Translations under genes and position numbers: made by a program
NCBI GenBank assembly: GCA_903824295.1
Contig: CAIJWE010000014.1
Span: 1-40,280, forward strand
Reading direction: 5' to 3'
Length of the DNA: 40,280 nucleotides
Source of the DNA: an uncultured Chlorobiaceae bacterium
GTDB taxonomy: Bacteria; Bacteroidota; Chlorobiia; Chlorobiales; Chlorobiaceae
The notes under the pieces: model-generated
Told to the model about the DNA's origin: nothing
The model's input: only the letters and a program-made list of their open reading frames with translations
The model's database searches: none
Shown: positions 26,049 to 35,692 of the stretch, in pieces
Position numbering within the stretch: the first letter of the stretch is position 1
Layout: each line of letters starts with the position of its first letter

Positions 26049-28619
26049 TTACTCAACAAGCAACTCTAATTCTGATTTTTCAAGCTTGTGAAAGTCAAGA
26101 TATTGATAAATCTTCTCTTCCTTTCCGCCAGAAAGCTCTCTTTTGAAAATCTCCATGTACTCATCCTTGTTCGGTAAATGGCCAAGAAGTGCACAAACTG
26201 CGGCCAGTTCCGCCGAGCCCAGATAAACTTGTGCTCCCGTACCCATGCGATTATCAAAGTTTCTGGTACTGGTGGAAAATACTACGGCATTATCGGCGAC
26301 CCTTGCCTGATTGCCCATGCAGAGCGAACATCCCGGACGCTCAATACGGGCACCGGAAGCGCCAAATACAGAGTAATAGCCCTCACCGACCAGCTTGATC
26401 ATGTCCATTTTCGTAGGAGGAACAATCCAAAGCTTGACCGGTGCAACACCGCGGTTCCGCAAAATCTCACCGAGAGCACGGAAATGGCCGATATTGGTCA
26501 TGCAGCTTCCGACAAAGACCTCATCAATAATTTTCGGTTTGCTGCCGTCAAGCAATACCTCTCCAAGCGTCATGACATCATCGGGATCGTTGGGACAGGC
26601 CAAAATAGGCTCGCTAATTTCGCTCATATTAATCTCAATCACTGCGGCATACTCTGCATCGGCATCAGGCTCAAGGAGAGTGGGATTTTCAAGCCATGCT
26701 GCCATTTTGCCGATACGACGTTGTAATGTCTCAGCATCGCCGTAACCCAGTTCAATCATCTGCTCAAGCAACTTGATGTTCGAGCTGATATATTCAATGA
26801 CAGGCTCTTTATCGAGCCTTACGGTGCAAGCCGCAGCGCTCCGTTCAGCAGAGGCATCGCTGAGCTCAAAGGCCTGCTCAACCTTGAGCTTCGGCAACCC
26901 CTCTATTTCAAGGATACGTCCGGCAAAAACGTTTTTCTTACCTTTCTTTTCGACCGTCAGCAGCCCCTGCTTTATGGCCACATAAGGGATGGCATTAACC
27001 AGATCACGCAGCGTAATGCCTTTCTGCATTTCACCGGTAAAACGCACGAGCACCGATTCAGGGACATTCAGCGGCATGGATCCGGTAACACCGGCAAAAG
27101 CCACAAGCCCTGAACCTGCGGGAAAGGAAATTCCAATTGGAAAACGGGTGTGGGAATCAGCACCTGTGCCGAGTGTATCGGGCAATACCATTCGATTCAG
27201 CCAGGTATGAATAACACCGTCTCCAGGTTTAAGCGAAACACCACCCCTGCTCATGATGAAGTACGGAAGACTTCTGTGCAACTTTACATCAGAAGGCTTG
27301 GGATAGGCTGATGTATGACAAAAGCTCTGCATGAAGAGGTCGGCACTGAAACTGAGTGCAGCAAACTCCTTGACCTCATCACGGGTCATGGCACCTGTTG
27401 TATCCTGTGAACCAACCGTCAAGGTTTCGGGCTCAACGTACATTCCCGGACGCACACCCGGGATGCCACATGCCTTGCCGATCATTTTCTGTGCAAGCGT
27501 GTATCCTTTACCACTGTCGGCGGGCTGTTCAGGGCGCAAAAAGAGGGTGTCTTCGCCCAATCCAAGCACTTTACGGGCCTTTCTGGTCAGTGTGCGGCCA
27601 ATAATCAGAGGAATACGCCCTCCGGCACGCATCTCATCAGTAATCGTATTCGGAGAGAGTTCGAAACGTGCAATAACCTCACCATTCTTCTCTATGGTAC
27701 CATTTGAAAGATAGAGGTCAATAACATCGCCCATCTCCATTGCCGTCACATCAGCCTGAATCGGCAATGCGCCGGAGTCCTCTGCCGTATTAAAAAAAAT
27801 AGGCGCAATGGTACTTCCAATCACCACGCCACCTGTCCGTTTGTTTGGTACAGCAGCAATGTCATTGCCAATATGCCACTGAACCGAGTTTATGCCCGAC
27901 TTCCGGCTTGATCCTGTACCGACAACATCGCCGACATAAGCAAGCGGGTGCCCTTTTGTTTTCAGCTCAGCAATCGTTTCTATCGGATCAGTTATTTTGG
28001 TGCCAAGCATGCAACGGGCATGAAGGGGAATATCACTGCGGGTAAAGGCTTCACTGGCAGGAGAGAGATCATCCGTATTGGTTTCACCAGGAACTTTGAA
28101 AACCGTAAGGGTCATTTTTTCGGGAAGCGCAGGCTTTGAGGTAAACCATTCAGCTTCCGCCCATGATTTGAGCACCTCTTCTGCATAAGAATTGGTTTTT
28201 GAGAGCTCAACAACAACGTCAAACAGATCATAAACCAGAAGGGTTTTTTTCAGCATTGCCACGGCTTCAGAACATATCGCCTGATCGTCATGACTCAGCG
28301 CATCAACAAGAGGCTTGACATTGTAACCCCCAAGCATGGTGCCCAAAATTCTGACAGCCTCAACCTTGTCAATCACCTTGCATGATGCCGTTCCTTTAAT
28401 GATGGCATCAAGAAAAGCAGCTTTTTCAAATGCTGCCTCATCAACACCCGGACTGACATGCTCACAAAACAACTCAAGCAGATACTCTTTTTCCTCAACC
28501 GTCTCCTGCTGAAGCAGGTCAACAAGCAAACGAGTCTGTTCAACCGTCAAGGGTAATGGTGGAATGCTGAGCTTCGCTCTCTCTTCGGTATGCGCACGGT
28601 ATTGTTCTACAAGACTCAT
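26049..28619 (-). CDS. acnB: Aconitate hydratase B
   Basis: An 856-residue AcnB with the family order: an N-terminal HEAT-like domain (residues 1-160), the swivel domain ([39 protein letters not shown]), then the catalytic domains. The [4Fe-4S] cysteines are seen in [14 protein letters not shown] and [15 protein letters not shown]. It interconverts citrate and isocitrate; in green sulfur bacteria this step belongs to the reductive TCA cycle for CO2 fixation. The gene has its own upstream region (28620-28861) and terminator. Confidence 0.97.
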   Translation of the reverse strand: MSLVEQYRAHTEERAKLSIPPLPLTVEQTRLLVDLLQQETVEEKEYLLELFCEHVSPGVDEAAFEKAAFLDAIIKGTASCKVIDKVEAVRILGTMLGGYNVKPLVDALSHDDQAICSEAVAMLKKTLLVYDLFDVVVELSKTNSYAEEVLKSWAEAEWFTSKPALPEKMTLTVFKVPGETNTDDLSPASEAFTRSDIPLHARCMLGTKITDPIETIAELKTKGHPLAYVGDVVGTGSSRKSGINSVQWHIGNDIAAVPNKRTGGVVIGSTIAPIFFNTAEDSGALPIQADVTAMEMGDVIDLYLSNGTIEKNGEVIARFELSPNTITDEMRAGGRIPLIIGRTLTRKARKVLGLGEDTLFLRPEQPADSGKGYTLAQKMIGKACGIPGVRPGMYVEPETLTVGSQDTTGAMTRDEVKEFAALSFSADLFMQSFCHTSAYPKPSDVKLHRSLPYFIMSRGGVSLKPGDGVIHTWLNRMVLPDTLGTGADSHTRFPIGISFPAGSGLVAFAGVTGSMPLNVPESVLVRFTGEMQKGITLRDLVNAIPYVAIKQGLLTVEKKGKKNVFAGRILEIEGLPKLKVEQAFELSDASAERSAAACTVRLDKEPVIEYISSNIKLLEQMIELGYGDAETLQRRIGKMAAWLENPTLLEPDADAEYAAVIEINMSEISEPILACPNDPDDVMTLGEVLLDGSKPKIIDEVFVGSCMTNIGHFRALGEILRNRGVAPVKLWIVPPTKMDMIKLVGEGYYSVFGASGARIERPGCSLCMGNQARVADNAVVFSTSTRNFDNRMGTGAQVYLGSAELAAVCALLGHLPNKDEYMEIFKRELSGGKEEKIYQYLDFHKLEKSELELLVE

Positions 28620-28861
28620 AAGGTCAATCTCCCAGTGTTATGTGTGTTTGAAATAAATGCACTTCAAGAAAATGCCGGGCACGGCCTCTCCGCTGTCACG
28701 CTACAAGCGAACAATCTTAAAAATACCATACCGCCTATTTATAAACAAGAAACGCTCTCTCCGACATCGCCTGCAACAGCTAAGTTCTTAAGGATGGAAA
28801 GGAATTCGACCTGTTTCTTTAAGGCGGAACCAGGAAAAGAGCGATTGCCGGAAACAAAATC

Positions 28862-29887
28862 CTAAACAATAAACATACTGTCACCATAACTGAGAAAGCT
28901 ATAGCCTTCGGCGAGCGCTTCGCGGTAGGCAGCACGAAGCTTGTCAGCTCCGGCGAATGCGGCTGTAAGCATAAGTACCGTTGATCGTGGCGCATGAAAG
29001 TTTGTCAATAGCCGATCAATAATGCGGAATTGATAACCGGGATAGATAAAAATATCGGCTTCACCTCTCAACGGTTCATCTCCCTCAAAAGTCTCAATGC
29101 GCTCACCGGCATGTTCAAGTGCTCTGGTAACGGTAGTACCGACGGCAACAATCCTCCCGCCGGCAGTTTTTACCCGGCGAATTTTTTCAGCACAAACCGG
29201 CGGTATGGTGTAAAACTCACGGTGCATAACATGCTCCTCAAGTGCATCTACCCTGACCGGAAGAAAGGTACCCAGACCGACATGCAGCGTGAGAGCGACA
29301 ACATCAACTCCTTTACGGCGAAGCTTGTCAAGCAGTTCGGAGGTCATGTTCAAGGAGGCTGTAGGCGCGGCTACTGAGCCAGGCAATTCAGCAAATACGG
29401 TCTGGTAACGCTCCCGGTCAACCTCCTCCGCTTCCCGTTTGAGATAGGGAGGAATGGGCACTCCCCCGAAGCGCTCGAAGAGGTCGCCGAGTGATCGCTC
29501 CCCGCAGATGGCAATACGGGCAATTCCGTGATCGACAAGCTCTGTTACCAGCAGTTCATGATCATGCGCCACGAGCTTATCGCCTTTTTTCAGTTTCCCC
29601 CGGTACAGCACCAGACTTTGCTCTTCCTGGTGCTTCTCAAGAAGCATCAGCTCAATCTTCGCACCAGTCGGCTTGGAGGCAAAGAGCCGTGCACGGATAA
29701 CCCTTGTATTGTTCAGCACAAGAAGGTCGCCCGGCTGCAAAAAAGCGTCAAGAGAGGCATAGGATGTGTGTTCAAGAGCACCTGAGTGACGATCAAGCAC
29801 CAGAAGACGGGTTGATCCACGCTCCGAAGGAGGATATTTGGCAATTCTCTCCTCCGCCAGTTCGTAATCAAAATCACCAGCTCTCAT
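28862..29887 (-). CDS. queA: S-adenosylmethionine:tRNA ribosyltransferase-isomerase
   Basis: A 341-residue QueA, which makes epoxyqueuosine in tRNA. It has the N-terminal [34 protein letters not shown]-type [43 protein letters not shown] and [19 protein letters not shown]. The ATG overlaps the hisD stop (ATGA), so it is coupled to hisD. Confidence 0.96.
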   Translation of the reverse strand: MRAGDFDYELAEERIAKYPPSERGSTRLLVLDRHSGALEHTSYASLDAFLQPGDLLVLNNTRVIRARLFASKPTGAKIELMLLEKHQEEQSLVLYRGKLKKGDKLVAHDHELLVTELVDHGIARIAICGERSLGDLFERFGGVPIPPYLKREAEEVDRERYQTVFAELPGSVAAPTASLNMTSELLDKLRRKGVDVVALTLHVGLGTFLPVRVDALEEHVMHREFYTIPPVCAEKIRRVKTAGGRIVAVGTTVTRALEHAGERIETFEGDEPLRGEADIFIYPGYQFRIIDRLLTNFHAPRSTVLMLTAAFAGADKLRAAYREALAEGYSFLSYGDSMFIV

Positions 29888-31170
29888 AGCGTCCTCAATC
29901 TTGCCCGGACAGCTTCGCCGTGAGCCTGAAGCCCTTCACGATCAGCAAAGGCTGCAATTTTCTCTCCACAATGAAGCATCTGCTCTTTTGAATAGGAGAT
30001 GATTGATGTGTGCTTGACAAAATCACGAACCGATAATGGGGAAAAAAAACGTGCCGTACCGTTGGTTGGCAGGGTATGGTTCGGTCCGGCAAAATAGTCT
30101 CCGACAGTTTCGCAGGAGTAGCCTCCCATAAAAATGGCACCGGCATGGTGAATATCCGGCAATATCTCCCACGGATGCTCAACATGCAGTTCAAGATGCT
30201 CAGGGGCAATCATATCTGAGAGCGCACAAGCCTCCATAAGCGAGCCGACAAGCACAATTGCTCCGTTGTTGTGCAGTGAAGAGGCAATAATCTCATGGCG
30301 AAGCATTCCAGAGAGACGTGCTTCCGCACACTCCCTTACAGCCAGGGCCAGCGATTCAGAGGGGGTAATCAGCACCGCCGATGCATCCGCATCATGCTCC
30401 GCCTGGGCAAACATATCAAGGACGATAAACTCCGGATTGGCCGATGCGTCAGCTATGATAACGACTTCAGAAGGGCCCGCTATACTGTCGATGGCGACAT
30501 GGCCAAAAACCTGCTTTTTGGCCAGAGCCACATATTTATTGCCAGGGCCGGTGATGATGTCAACCTTTGCAATGGTCTGGGTGCCATAGGCAAAAGCGGC
30601 TATTGCCTGGGCTCCCCCAAGTTTGTAGACAGAACCGATACCGGCCACTGCAGCAGCAGCAAGAATATCGGGGCTAACCTCACCCGAAGCATCACAGGGA
30701 GTGGTCATGAAAATATGCTTGACCCCGGCCACTTTTGCCGGAGCCGCATTCATCAGCACCGAAGAGGGATAGGAGGCCTGTCCACCTGGAACATAGAGCA
30801 GTGCACGCTCCATGGGTGTTACCCGCTGGCCAAGCAATACACCGCCATCAGACTCATAAAAAAAACTTTTCTCCACCTCGTGCTCATGAAACCGGACAAT
30901 ATTGCGATAGGCCTCCTCAAGCACGGCAAGAAAAGCGGGATCAGCATGGTTATAGGCGTTCTGTATGGCATCCGCAGAAACCTGCATGTCGGTCAACCGG
31001 ACTCCCTGAAAGCGCTCTGTATAATCAAGCACAGCGCAATCTCCACGCTGGCGCACCTGCAGCAAAATTTCTTCAACAGCCGTCTGAACGGAAACATCAA
31101 ACGCAACGCTCCGATCCAGTTGCTCTTTCAGTGCTGAACGTTCTTCAGCTAAACGATATATGCGAAACAC
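29884..31170 (-). CDS. hisD: Histidinol dehydrogenase
   Basis: A 428-residue HisD, which oxidises histidinol to histidine with NAD in two steps. It has [79 protein letters not shown] (zinc ligands) and [19 protein letters not shown]. The start is GTG at 31170. It is the first gene of the hisD-queA pair and diverges from mreB over 264 bases. Confidence 0.97.
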   Translation of the reverse strand: MFRIYRLAEERSALKEQLDRSVAFDVSVQTAVEEILLQVRQRGDCAVLDYTERFQGVRLTDMQVSADAIQNAYNHADPAFLAVLEEAYRNIVRFHEHEVEKSFFYESDGGVLLGQRVTPMERALLYVPGGQASYPSSVLMNAAPAKVAGVKHIFMTTPCDASGEVSPDILAAAAVAGIGSVYKLGGAQAIAAFAYGTQTIAKVDIITGPGNKYVALAKKQVFGHVAIDSIAGPSEVVIIADASANPEFIVLDMFAQAEHDADASAVLITPSESLALAVRECAEARLSGMLRHEIIASSLHNNGAIVLVGSLMEACALSDMIAPEHLELHVEHPWEILPDIHHAGAIFMGGYSCETVGDYFAGPNHTLPTNGTARFFSPLSVRDFVKHTSIISYSKEQMLHCGEKIAAFADREGLQAHGEAVRARLRTL

Positions 31171-31434
31171 GTCGTGTCATCTTTTTTGGTTATCTGGCCT
31201 CAGGAACTTCATTAAAAGAGTGGTAACGCAAGAACTTTATCAATCGAAACACGGCACAAGAAGCTCAAAACAGACAGAAAAGTGCTTAAAAAAAAAGAAG
31301 TCAAGGAAACAATTTTTTGATTTGAAAAAAAGTTGCATTAATCTACCTTAAGAGATTCAGTTGAACCCTTGGAATATAGCCTGAATGGGCTCCATTCCAA
31401 GCCACTATGACAGACATATAGAACCATCGATAAT

Positions 31435-32463
31435 ATGAGCTTCTTCAGCAACCTGTTCCGTGATATCGCCATTGATCTCGGGACGGCGAACACGTTGATT
31501 TTTATCCGAGGTCAAGGCGTGATTTTAAATGAGCCATCAATTGTCGCCCGTGAACGTAACACAGGTAAGATCGTGGCTATCGGACATGAAGCTCTTCTCA
31601 TGCATGAAAAAACCCATCCGGGTATTTTAACAATCCGGCCACTTGCCAACGGTGTCATTGCTGATTATGAAGCAACAGAGGAGTTGATCAAGGGATTGAT
31701 CAACAAAACCAAAACCCAGTTTTCGTTCGGCATCCGCCGAATGGTTATCGGCATACCATCAGGTATCACCGAAGTTGAAAAACGGGCTGTACGCGACTCT
31801 GCCGAGCATGTCGGCGCAAAAGAGGTCTATCTGGTGACAGAACCAATGGCTGCGGCAATCGGAATCGGACTTGATGTCAAAGAGCCCATGGGCAATATGA
31901 TTGTCGATATCGGAGGCGGAACAACGGAAATTGCCGTTATTTCACTTGGCGGCATTGCATCGGGAGAATCTCTCAGGGTTGCCGGAACCGATATCACCAA
32001 TGCGATTGTCCGTCATTTCCGCAAGGCATACAGCCTCGCCATTGGCGAACGTACCGCTGAAGATGTGAAAATAAAAATAGCATCTGCTTACAAGCTGGAA
32101 AAAGAGCTTACCATGATGGTACGAGGCAGAAACCTTGTAACCGCCCTTCCCGAAGAGCGTGAGGTCAACTCCGCAACCATCCGGGAAGCCATTTCCACCC
32201 CGATCAGCCAGATCATCACGTCGATCAAAAAAAGCCTTGAGGTGACAAAACCTGAGCTTTCGGCGGATATTTTTAACCGTGGACTCTTCCTTGCCGGCGG
32301 TGGATCGCTCATCAAGGGACTTGACAAAAGAATAAGCGAAGAGACAAAGCTCGCTGTACATATCAGCGACGATCCTCTCACCGCTGTCGCAAGAGGCACT
32401 GGCGAGGTACTCGAAAACCTTGAAAAATACCGGAGTGTGCTCCTTACGACCAAACGCTACTGA
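31435..32463 (+). CDS. mreB: Rod shape-determining actin homologue MreB
   Basis: A 342-residue bacterial actin. It has the phosphate-1 motif IAIDLGTANTLIF, RPLANGVIADY, VTEPMAAAIGIGL, phosphate-2 MIVDIGGGTTEIAVISLGGI and the adenosine motif FLAGGGSLIKGLDKRI. The N-terminal amphipathic stretch MSFFSNLFRD fits membrane binding. It lies apart from mreCD-mrdA (at 10856) and converges on bshA with an 18-base gap and no clear terminator. Confidence 0.97.
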   Translation: MSFFSNLFRDIAIDLGTANTLIFIRGQGVILNEPSIVARERNTGKIVAIGHEALLMHEKTHPGILTIRPLANGVIADYEATEELIKGLINKTKTQFSFGIRRMVIGIPSGITEVEKRAVRDSAEHVGAKEVYLVTEPMAAAIGIGLDVKEPMGNMIVDIGGGTTEIAVISLGGIASGESLRVAGTDITNAIVRHFRKAYSLAIGERTAEDVKIKIASAYKLEKELTMMVRGRNLVTALPEEREVNSATIREAISTPISQIITSIKKSLEVTKPELSADIFNRGLFLAGGGSLIKGLDKRISEETKLAVHISDDPLTAVARGTGEVLENLEKYRSVLLTTKRY

Positions 32464-32481
32464 AAAGAAAAAAAGGGGCTG

Positions 32482-33618
32482 CTACGCCTCGGCAAGAAGA
32501 GTCGCATAATATGCTTCATAGTGCTCAACAAGCAAGGCGGTTTCATGCTGCTTTGCTTGCCGAACACAGGCTTCGGAACACGCAACCCAGTGGTCGTGAT
32601 CTGAGATCAGAAGAAGTGCCCTCTCGGTCATGCCTTCGATATCTCCCGGGGCAAGCAGATAGCCGTGAGTGCCCGGAACAATAAACTCCGGAAACCCGCC
32701 AGCCATAGTTGCCACTACCGGCACTCCACACGCCATGGCCTCAAGCGCAGCAAGACCGAACGACTCAGCATTGCTCGGCATCAACATGATATCGGCAATG
32801 GAGAGCAGCGGAACAATATCATCAAGCTTGCCGAGAAAGCGTACCCGATCAGCAATCCCCAACTGGCGAACCTGAATTTCAGCATCACTGCGTTCCGGCC
32901 CATCACCCACAAGCAACAATGTTGCCTCGGTACGGCGGCTCATGGCATAAAAAACCCGGATAATGTCGCCAATACATTTTACCGGCCTGAAATTGGAGAT
33001 GTGGATAACAATCTTTTCATCGCCAAGACCAAGTTGCTCGCGGATTTCGGGTTTCGGAGAGCGGAAAAAGAGTGAGGTATCAACAAAATTCGGAATGACT
33101 GTAATCTCCTTTTTCGGACTGAACATCCTCACCGTCTCCTCCTTCAGCCAAGACGACACGGCCGTCACACCGTCAGACTTGTTGATAGCAAGCCTCACCA
33201 CATCCTGCATCCACCGATCGGCGCCCACAACCGTGATATCGGTGCCGTGCAGCGTCGTTACCAACTTGAAACACTGCGATTCAGCACACTTGTCCTCAAG
33301 CATCTGACGGGCAAGCAAGGCGCTCAGAGCATGGGGAATGGCATAGTGGGCGTGGACGATATCAAGCTTTTCATAATAGGCGATATCGGCAATTTTGGAG
33401 GCAAGGGCAAGAGAGTAAAATGGGCTCTCAAAAAGAGGATAGTGCATCACCTCAATCTCATGGCAGAAGATATTGCGTGAAAAGGCTCCTAACCGGAAGG
33501 GAGCCGCCTGGCTGAAAAAATGAACGATGTGCCCCTTCGAAGCAAGTGCCTTGCCCAGTTCGGCCGCAATTGCCCCGCTACCCCCGTAGGTATGGTGACA
33601 CGAAATACCGATTTTCAT
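32482..33618 (-). CDS. bshA: N-acetyl-alpha-D-glucosaminyl L-malate synthase (BshA-type glycosyltransferase)
   Basis: A 378-residue GT4-family glycosyltransferase. The N-terminus KIGISCHHTYGGSGAIAAELGKAL, followed by GHIVHFFSQAAPFRL and the HAHYAIPHA/TTLHGTDITVVG segments, is diagnostic of BshA. The C-terminal half holds VLLVGDGPERSD, VRFLGKLDDI and the nucleotide-sugar E-x7-E motif (ESFGLAALEAMACGVPVVA). BshA starts bacillithiol synthesis from UDP-GlcNAc and malate; green sulfur bacteria make an N-methylated form. The upstream region borders the accessory element. Confidence 0.92.
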   Translation of the reverse strand: MKIGISCHHTYGGSGAIAAELGKALASKGHIVHFFSQAAPFRLGAFSRNIFCHEIEVMHYPLFESPFYSLALASKIADIAYYEKLDIVHAHYAIPHALSALLARQMLEDKCAESQCFKLVTTLHGTDITVVGADRWMQDVVRLAINKSDGVTAVSSWLKEETVRMFSPKKEITVIPNFVDTSLFFRSPKPEIREQLGLGDEKIVIHISNFRPVKCIGDIIRVFYAMSRRTEATLLLVGDGPERSDAEIQVRQLGIADRVRFLGKLDDIVPLLSIADIMLMPSNAESFGLAALEAMACGVPVVATMAGGFPEFIVPGTHGYLLAPGDIEGMTERALLLISDHDHWVACSEACVRQAKQHETALLVEHYEAYYATLLAEA

Positions 33619-33767
33619 ATATAAGTTTTTACAAAAGTTCTGTATACTGTTTTTTTAAAACAAAATACAGGGAATAAAAAACATCAAAAACGGCAAAAAC
33701 TTTACCAAAACTTTACAAATGGCTCAATATTTCCCTTTTTTGCCCTTTCTGTATACTTAGGGAATAT

Positions 33768-33867
33768 TCCGAAAAGTTACCAAAGATAAGGAAAAAGAGA
33801 GAGCGAACGTTTGATGTTTAAAATATTATTCTCTTCTGAAAAGGTGCATTTGCTGCATTTACTACAT
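33768..33867 (+). repeat. Left copy of ~100-bp inverted repeat with 9-bp iteron-like units
   Basis: It starts with TCCGAAAAGTTA (33768-33779) and ends with a 29-base core (33839-33867) made of TGCATTTGC, TGCATTTAC and TACAT in tandem. The same two blocks occur in reverse orientation at 40182-40280 with almost the same spacing (71 versus 70 bases). The middle of this copy is degenerate. Confidence 0.75.
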
Positions 33868-34018
33868 AGGCCAATGGTGGCGCGCCTCTCTGGGGTGTAG
33901 TATGGAAAAACACCCTACACGCGCTACATGAAGGGAACCGGAACCCGGCCCGGCCCCTGTCGCCTGTCTGGTCTGTCGGAAGGGTGAATGTGCAACCATC
34001 CCTTTACCATACCTGAAG

Positions 34019-34068
34019 GCTCAATTTTGAGCTGTCCGCCTGATCTGCATGAGAGCGCAATTTTGCGC
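34019..34068. repeat. Twin 14-base hairpins
   Basis: GCTCA-ATTT-TGAGC (34019-34032) and GCGCA-ATTT-TGCGC (34055-34068) have the same size and identical loops and differ only by a compensated base pair in the stem. This suggests selection on structure. Confidence 0.55.
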
Positions 34069-34556
34069 CATCACCCTGGGCAACCGCTCCGCCGGGGAAG
34101 AGCTGTTTTCGCTCGAATAACCGCCTTTTGTTGATGTGTTTCTCATCATTGAAACGATACGCTTACCATCACCAAACAGAATGGACAGAATAGCACCAAA
34201 GAGACGCTATACAAGGCTTTTGCCGTCCGCTTGCAGATTGTATCAAGGCTCTGTAAACGTGCCATTACAAGGCTTTAAAACGCATCTTGCATGAGATATA
34301 AAAAAACCTGCAATTGCTCAGGGTGTCGAGAGAGTGCCAACCCGCGCAATTCCACGCCGATCACCCTTGAGAGAAACCATCAAAACGCATTGAATGAGGT
34401 AGAGACAAAAATAACGGCACAACTTGCCGCTGTTTTTAATCAAATGATTATCAATAAATGATGAATTGATTTGATACAAAACCGCCGTTACTGACTCCTG
34501 AAACAGAATCAACAAAACACCATCAAAACCAATCAACACAAGGCTTTTAGCGGTTT

Positions 34557-34655
34557 ATGGTAGATTGTATCAGTGAGCTTTCAGAGCGCCATTATAGAGC
34601 GTTAAAACAGCTTATTCAGGAAATGAAAAAGCCTGAAATAAATCAGGCTCTTGAT
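34557..34655 (+). pseudogene. Possible small-gene remnant, duplicated in decayed form at ~34229
   Basis: ATG 34557 opens a reading that starts VDCISELSERHYRALKQLIQ and runs on to about 34655 before it enters the minus-strand gene at 34660. The copy 327 bases upstream reads ADCIKAL-stop-TCHYKALKRILHEI-stop in the same register. The pattern DCI..L....HY.ALK is thus conserved at protein level, although that copy has stops. It resembles the N-terminal helical part of small phage DNA-binding proteins, but I do not recognise a family. Alternatively both are conserved non-coding repeats. Confidence 0.3.
34626..34649 (-). terminator. Terminator of the element operon
   Basis: AGCCTGA (34630-34636) and TCAGGCT (34643-34649) form a 7-bp stem with loop AATAAA. 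On the minus strand it runs into TTTTT. It lies just beyond the stop of the last operon gene (34660). Confidence 0.7.
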
Positions 34656-34659
34656 GTTG

Positions 34660-34902
34660 TTATTGTTTCGTTTTGGGGTTATCCACCACCATATCAAAAA
34701 TACGAACTGTCATCCCGCTCCCGGTCTTGCTCTCGCTCTTGAAAACTCTATCGTATGTTTTCGGCGTCTTGTCGCAATCGCACCCCATTATATGGCCACA
34801 ACCACCCGGCAAACAATTGACCTCGATAACATGGAGCTGCTCACTTCCGGCTTTGTGCAACAATTTCCCTTCAAGCTTTTCAACTCGCCTTTCGAAGTTC
34901 AT
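34660..34902 (-). CDS. Small Cys-containing protein of the element (unknown function)
   Basis: An 80-residue product that begins with a short coiled coil (ERRVEKLEGKLLH), followed by CLPGGCGHIMGCDC, a cysteine cluster that could bind a metal. I do not recognise the family. It overlaps the preceding 75-residue gene by 23 bases and is the last gene of the operon before a terminator. Its N-terminal helix resembles the C-terminal helix of that neighbour (EQRIEKLEEQL). Confidence 0.55.
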   Translation of the reverse strand: MNFERRVEKLEGKLLHKAGSEQLHVIEVNCLPGGCGHIMGCDCDKTPKTYDRVFKSESKTGSGMTVRIFDMVVDNPKTKQ

Positions 34903-35107
34903 GCTTTTCCCCTGCGTTTAATTGTTCTTCAAGTTTCTCAATCCTTTGTTCAAAATCGCTGTCTTTGATTGTGCTTGTCAAGATGTTTGAAACATAAGCA
35001 CAGGCTTTCAGGTGTGTTTCATCAATTTCTCCGGCCTCGTATCTGTTGAGTAACCCGGCCAAATAGCGCCTCACGTCTCCTAATGTTTGAAGTCTTTTTT
35101 TGCTCAT
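34880..35107 (-). CDS. Small phage-type protein (unknown function)
   Basis: A 75-residue, mostly helical product: LGDVRRYLAGLLNRYEAGEIDETHLKACAYVSNIL, then a coiled coil FEQRIEKLEEQL. Proteins of this pattern are common next to terminase genes in phages and prophages, where their role is not established. It is coupled by ATGA overlap to the 155-residue gene upstream. Confidence 0.6.
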   Translation of the reverse strand: MSKKRLQTLGDVRRYLAGLLNRYEAGEIDETHLKACAYVSNILTSTIKDSDFEQRIEKLEEQLNAGEKHELRKAS

Positions 35108-35571
35108 GTTGAAATTGATTTATAATGTTCCTCAGAAATCTCCAACCATTGACCTGAAATGAATTGTTCAAACTTGATCTTTTCAGGTGGATAATCCGTG
35201 TAACTCCTCACTGTGCAAACAGGCTCTTTTATAAATTTCACGTAATCGGCTGACGCTTCGTTACAGTCAGAATAACGCACTCTCCACCTTACTGAACCTT
35301 CATTGTTAGCAACGTCCTGTTGAACAAATTCATCATGTGAGATATTCCGCCACTGCGTGCCATCGTAAAGCTCGTAAATGCTCCCGGCTTCATAGTGTCC
35401 ATCAAGGAAAAAAGCTGGTAAAAAGTTATCCGGCTGGCTCCCTGCGGCCCATCGAAGTTCATTTTCACCCGGCCCCCTCGCTGTTTGCTGTTCAACCTTG
35501 AGCTTCTTTACATAGGACAGGGCATTGGTTTCAAGAGTTTTCAGCCTGTTTTTTATAAAATTTGTGTTCAT
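35104..35571 (-). CDS. Phage/element protein of unknown function
   Basis: A 155-residue product from ATG 35571, chosen because GAGGGAGA lies a few bases upstream; an in-frame extension to 35604 has no ribosome-binding site. It has an N-terminal helix (NFIKNRLKTLETNALSYVKKL) and a beta-rich remainder with two similar W-containing turns, GTQWRNISHDEF and SGQWLEISEEHY, which suggests an internal duplication. I do not recognise the family. Confidence 0.6.
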   Translation of the reverse strand: MNTNFIKNRLKTLETNALSYVKKLKVEQQTARGPGENELRWAAGSQPDNFLPAFFLDGHYEAGSIYELYDGTQWRNISHDEFVQQDVANNEGSVRWRVRYSDCNEASADYVKFIKEPVCTVRSYTDYPPEKIKFEQFISGQWLEISEEHYKSIST

Positions 35572-35692
35572 AGGGGTCTCCCTCTGTTTAATCAATGATA
35601 CCAACGCTTTTCAGGCTTTTGCCGTTACAAAAAACACCCTCATAACGGGCTCAGGTTGCGACTTTACAACCCAAGCCATACCTTTATACCTC

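Larger units (their letters stand above)
33619..34659. other. Repeat-rich non-coding region of the accessory element (possible origin/control region)
   Basis: About 1 kb without a convincing gene. From left to right it holds: a direct repeat TTCTGTATACT (33638-33648 and 33747-33757); a tandem 11-mer AAAACTTTAC(C/A) (33696-33717); the left copy of a long inverted repeat (33768-33867) with 9-bp units; twin hairpins with an ATTT loop (34019-34068); and two ~160-bp degenerate direct repeats 327 bases apart (about 34150-34310 and 34478-34637), each ending in a minus-strand terminator-like hairpin. The first part also has to contain the bshA promoter. The density of repeats suggests a replication origin or control region; this is inference. 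Confidence 0.5.

Noticed and set aside
30295-31137. 280-residue plus-strand open frame
   Set aside because: It lies opposite hisD, which has all family motifs.
34318-34539. 73-residue minus-strand open frame in the repeat region
   Set aside because: It falls between and inside the degenerate direct repeats, beyond the operon terminator, with no motif.
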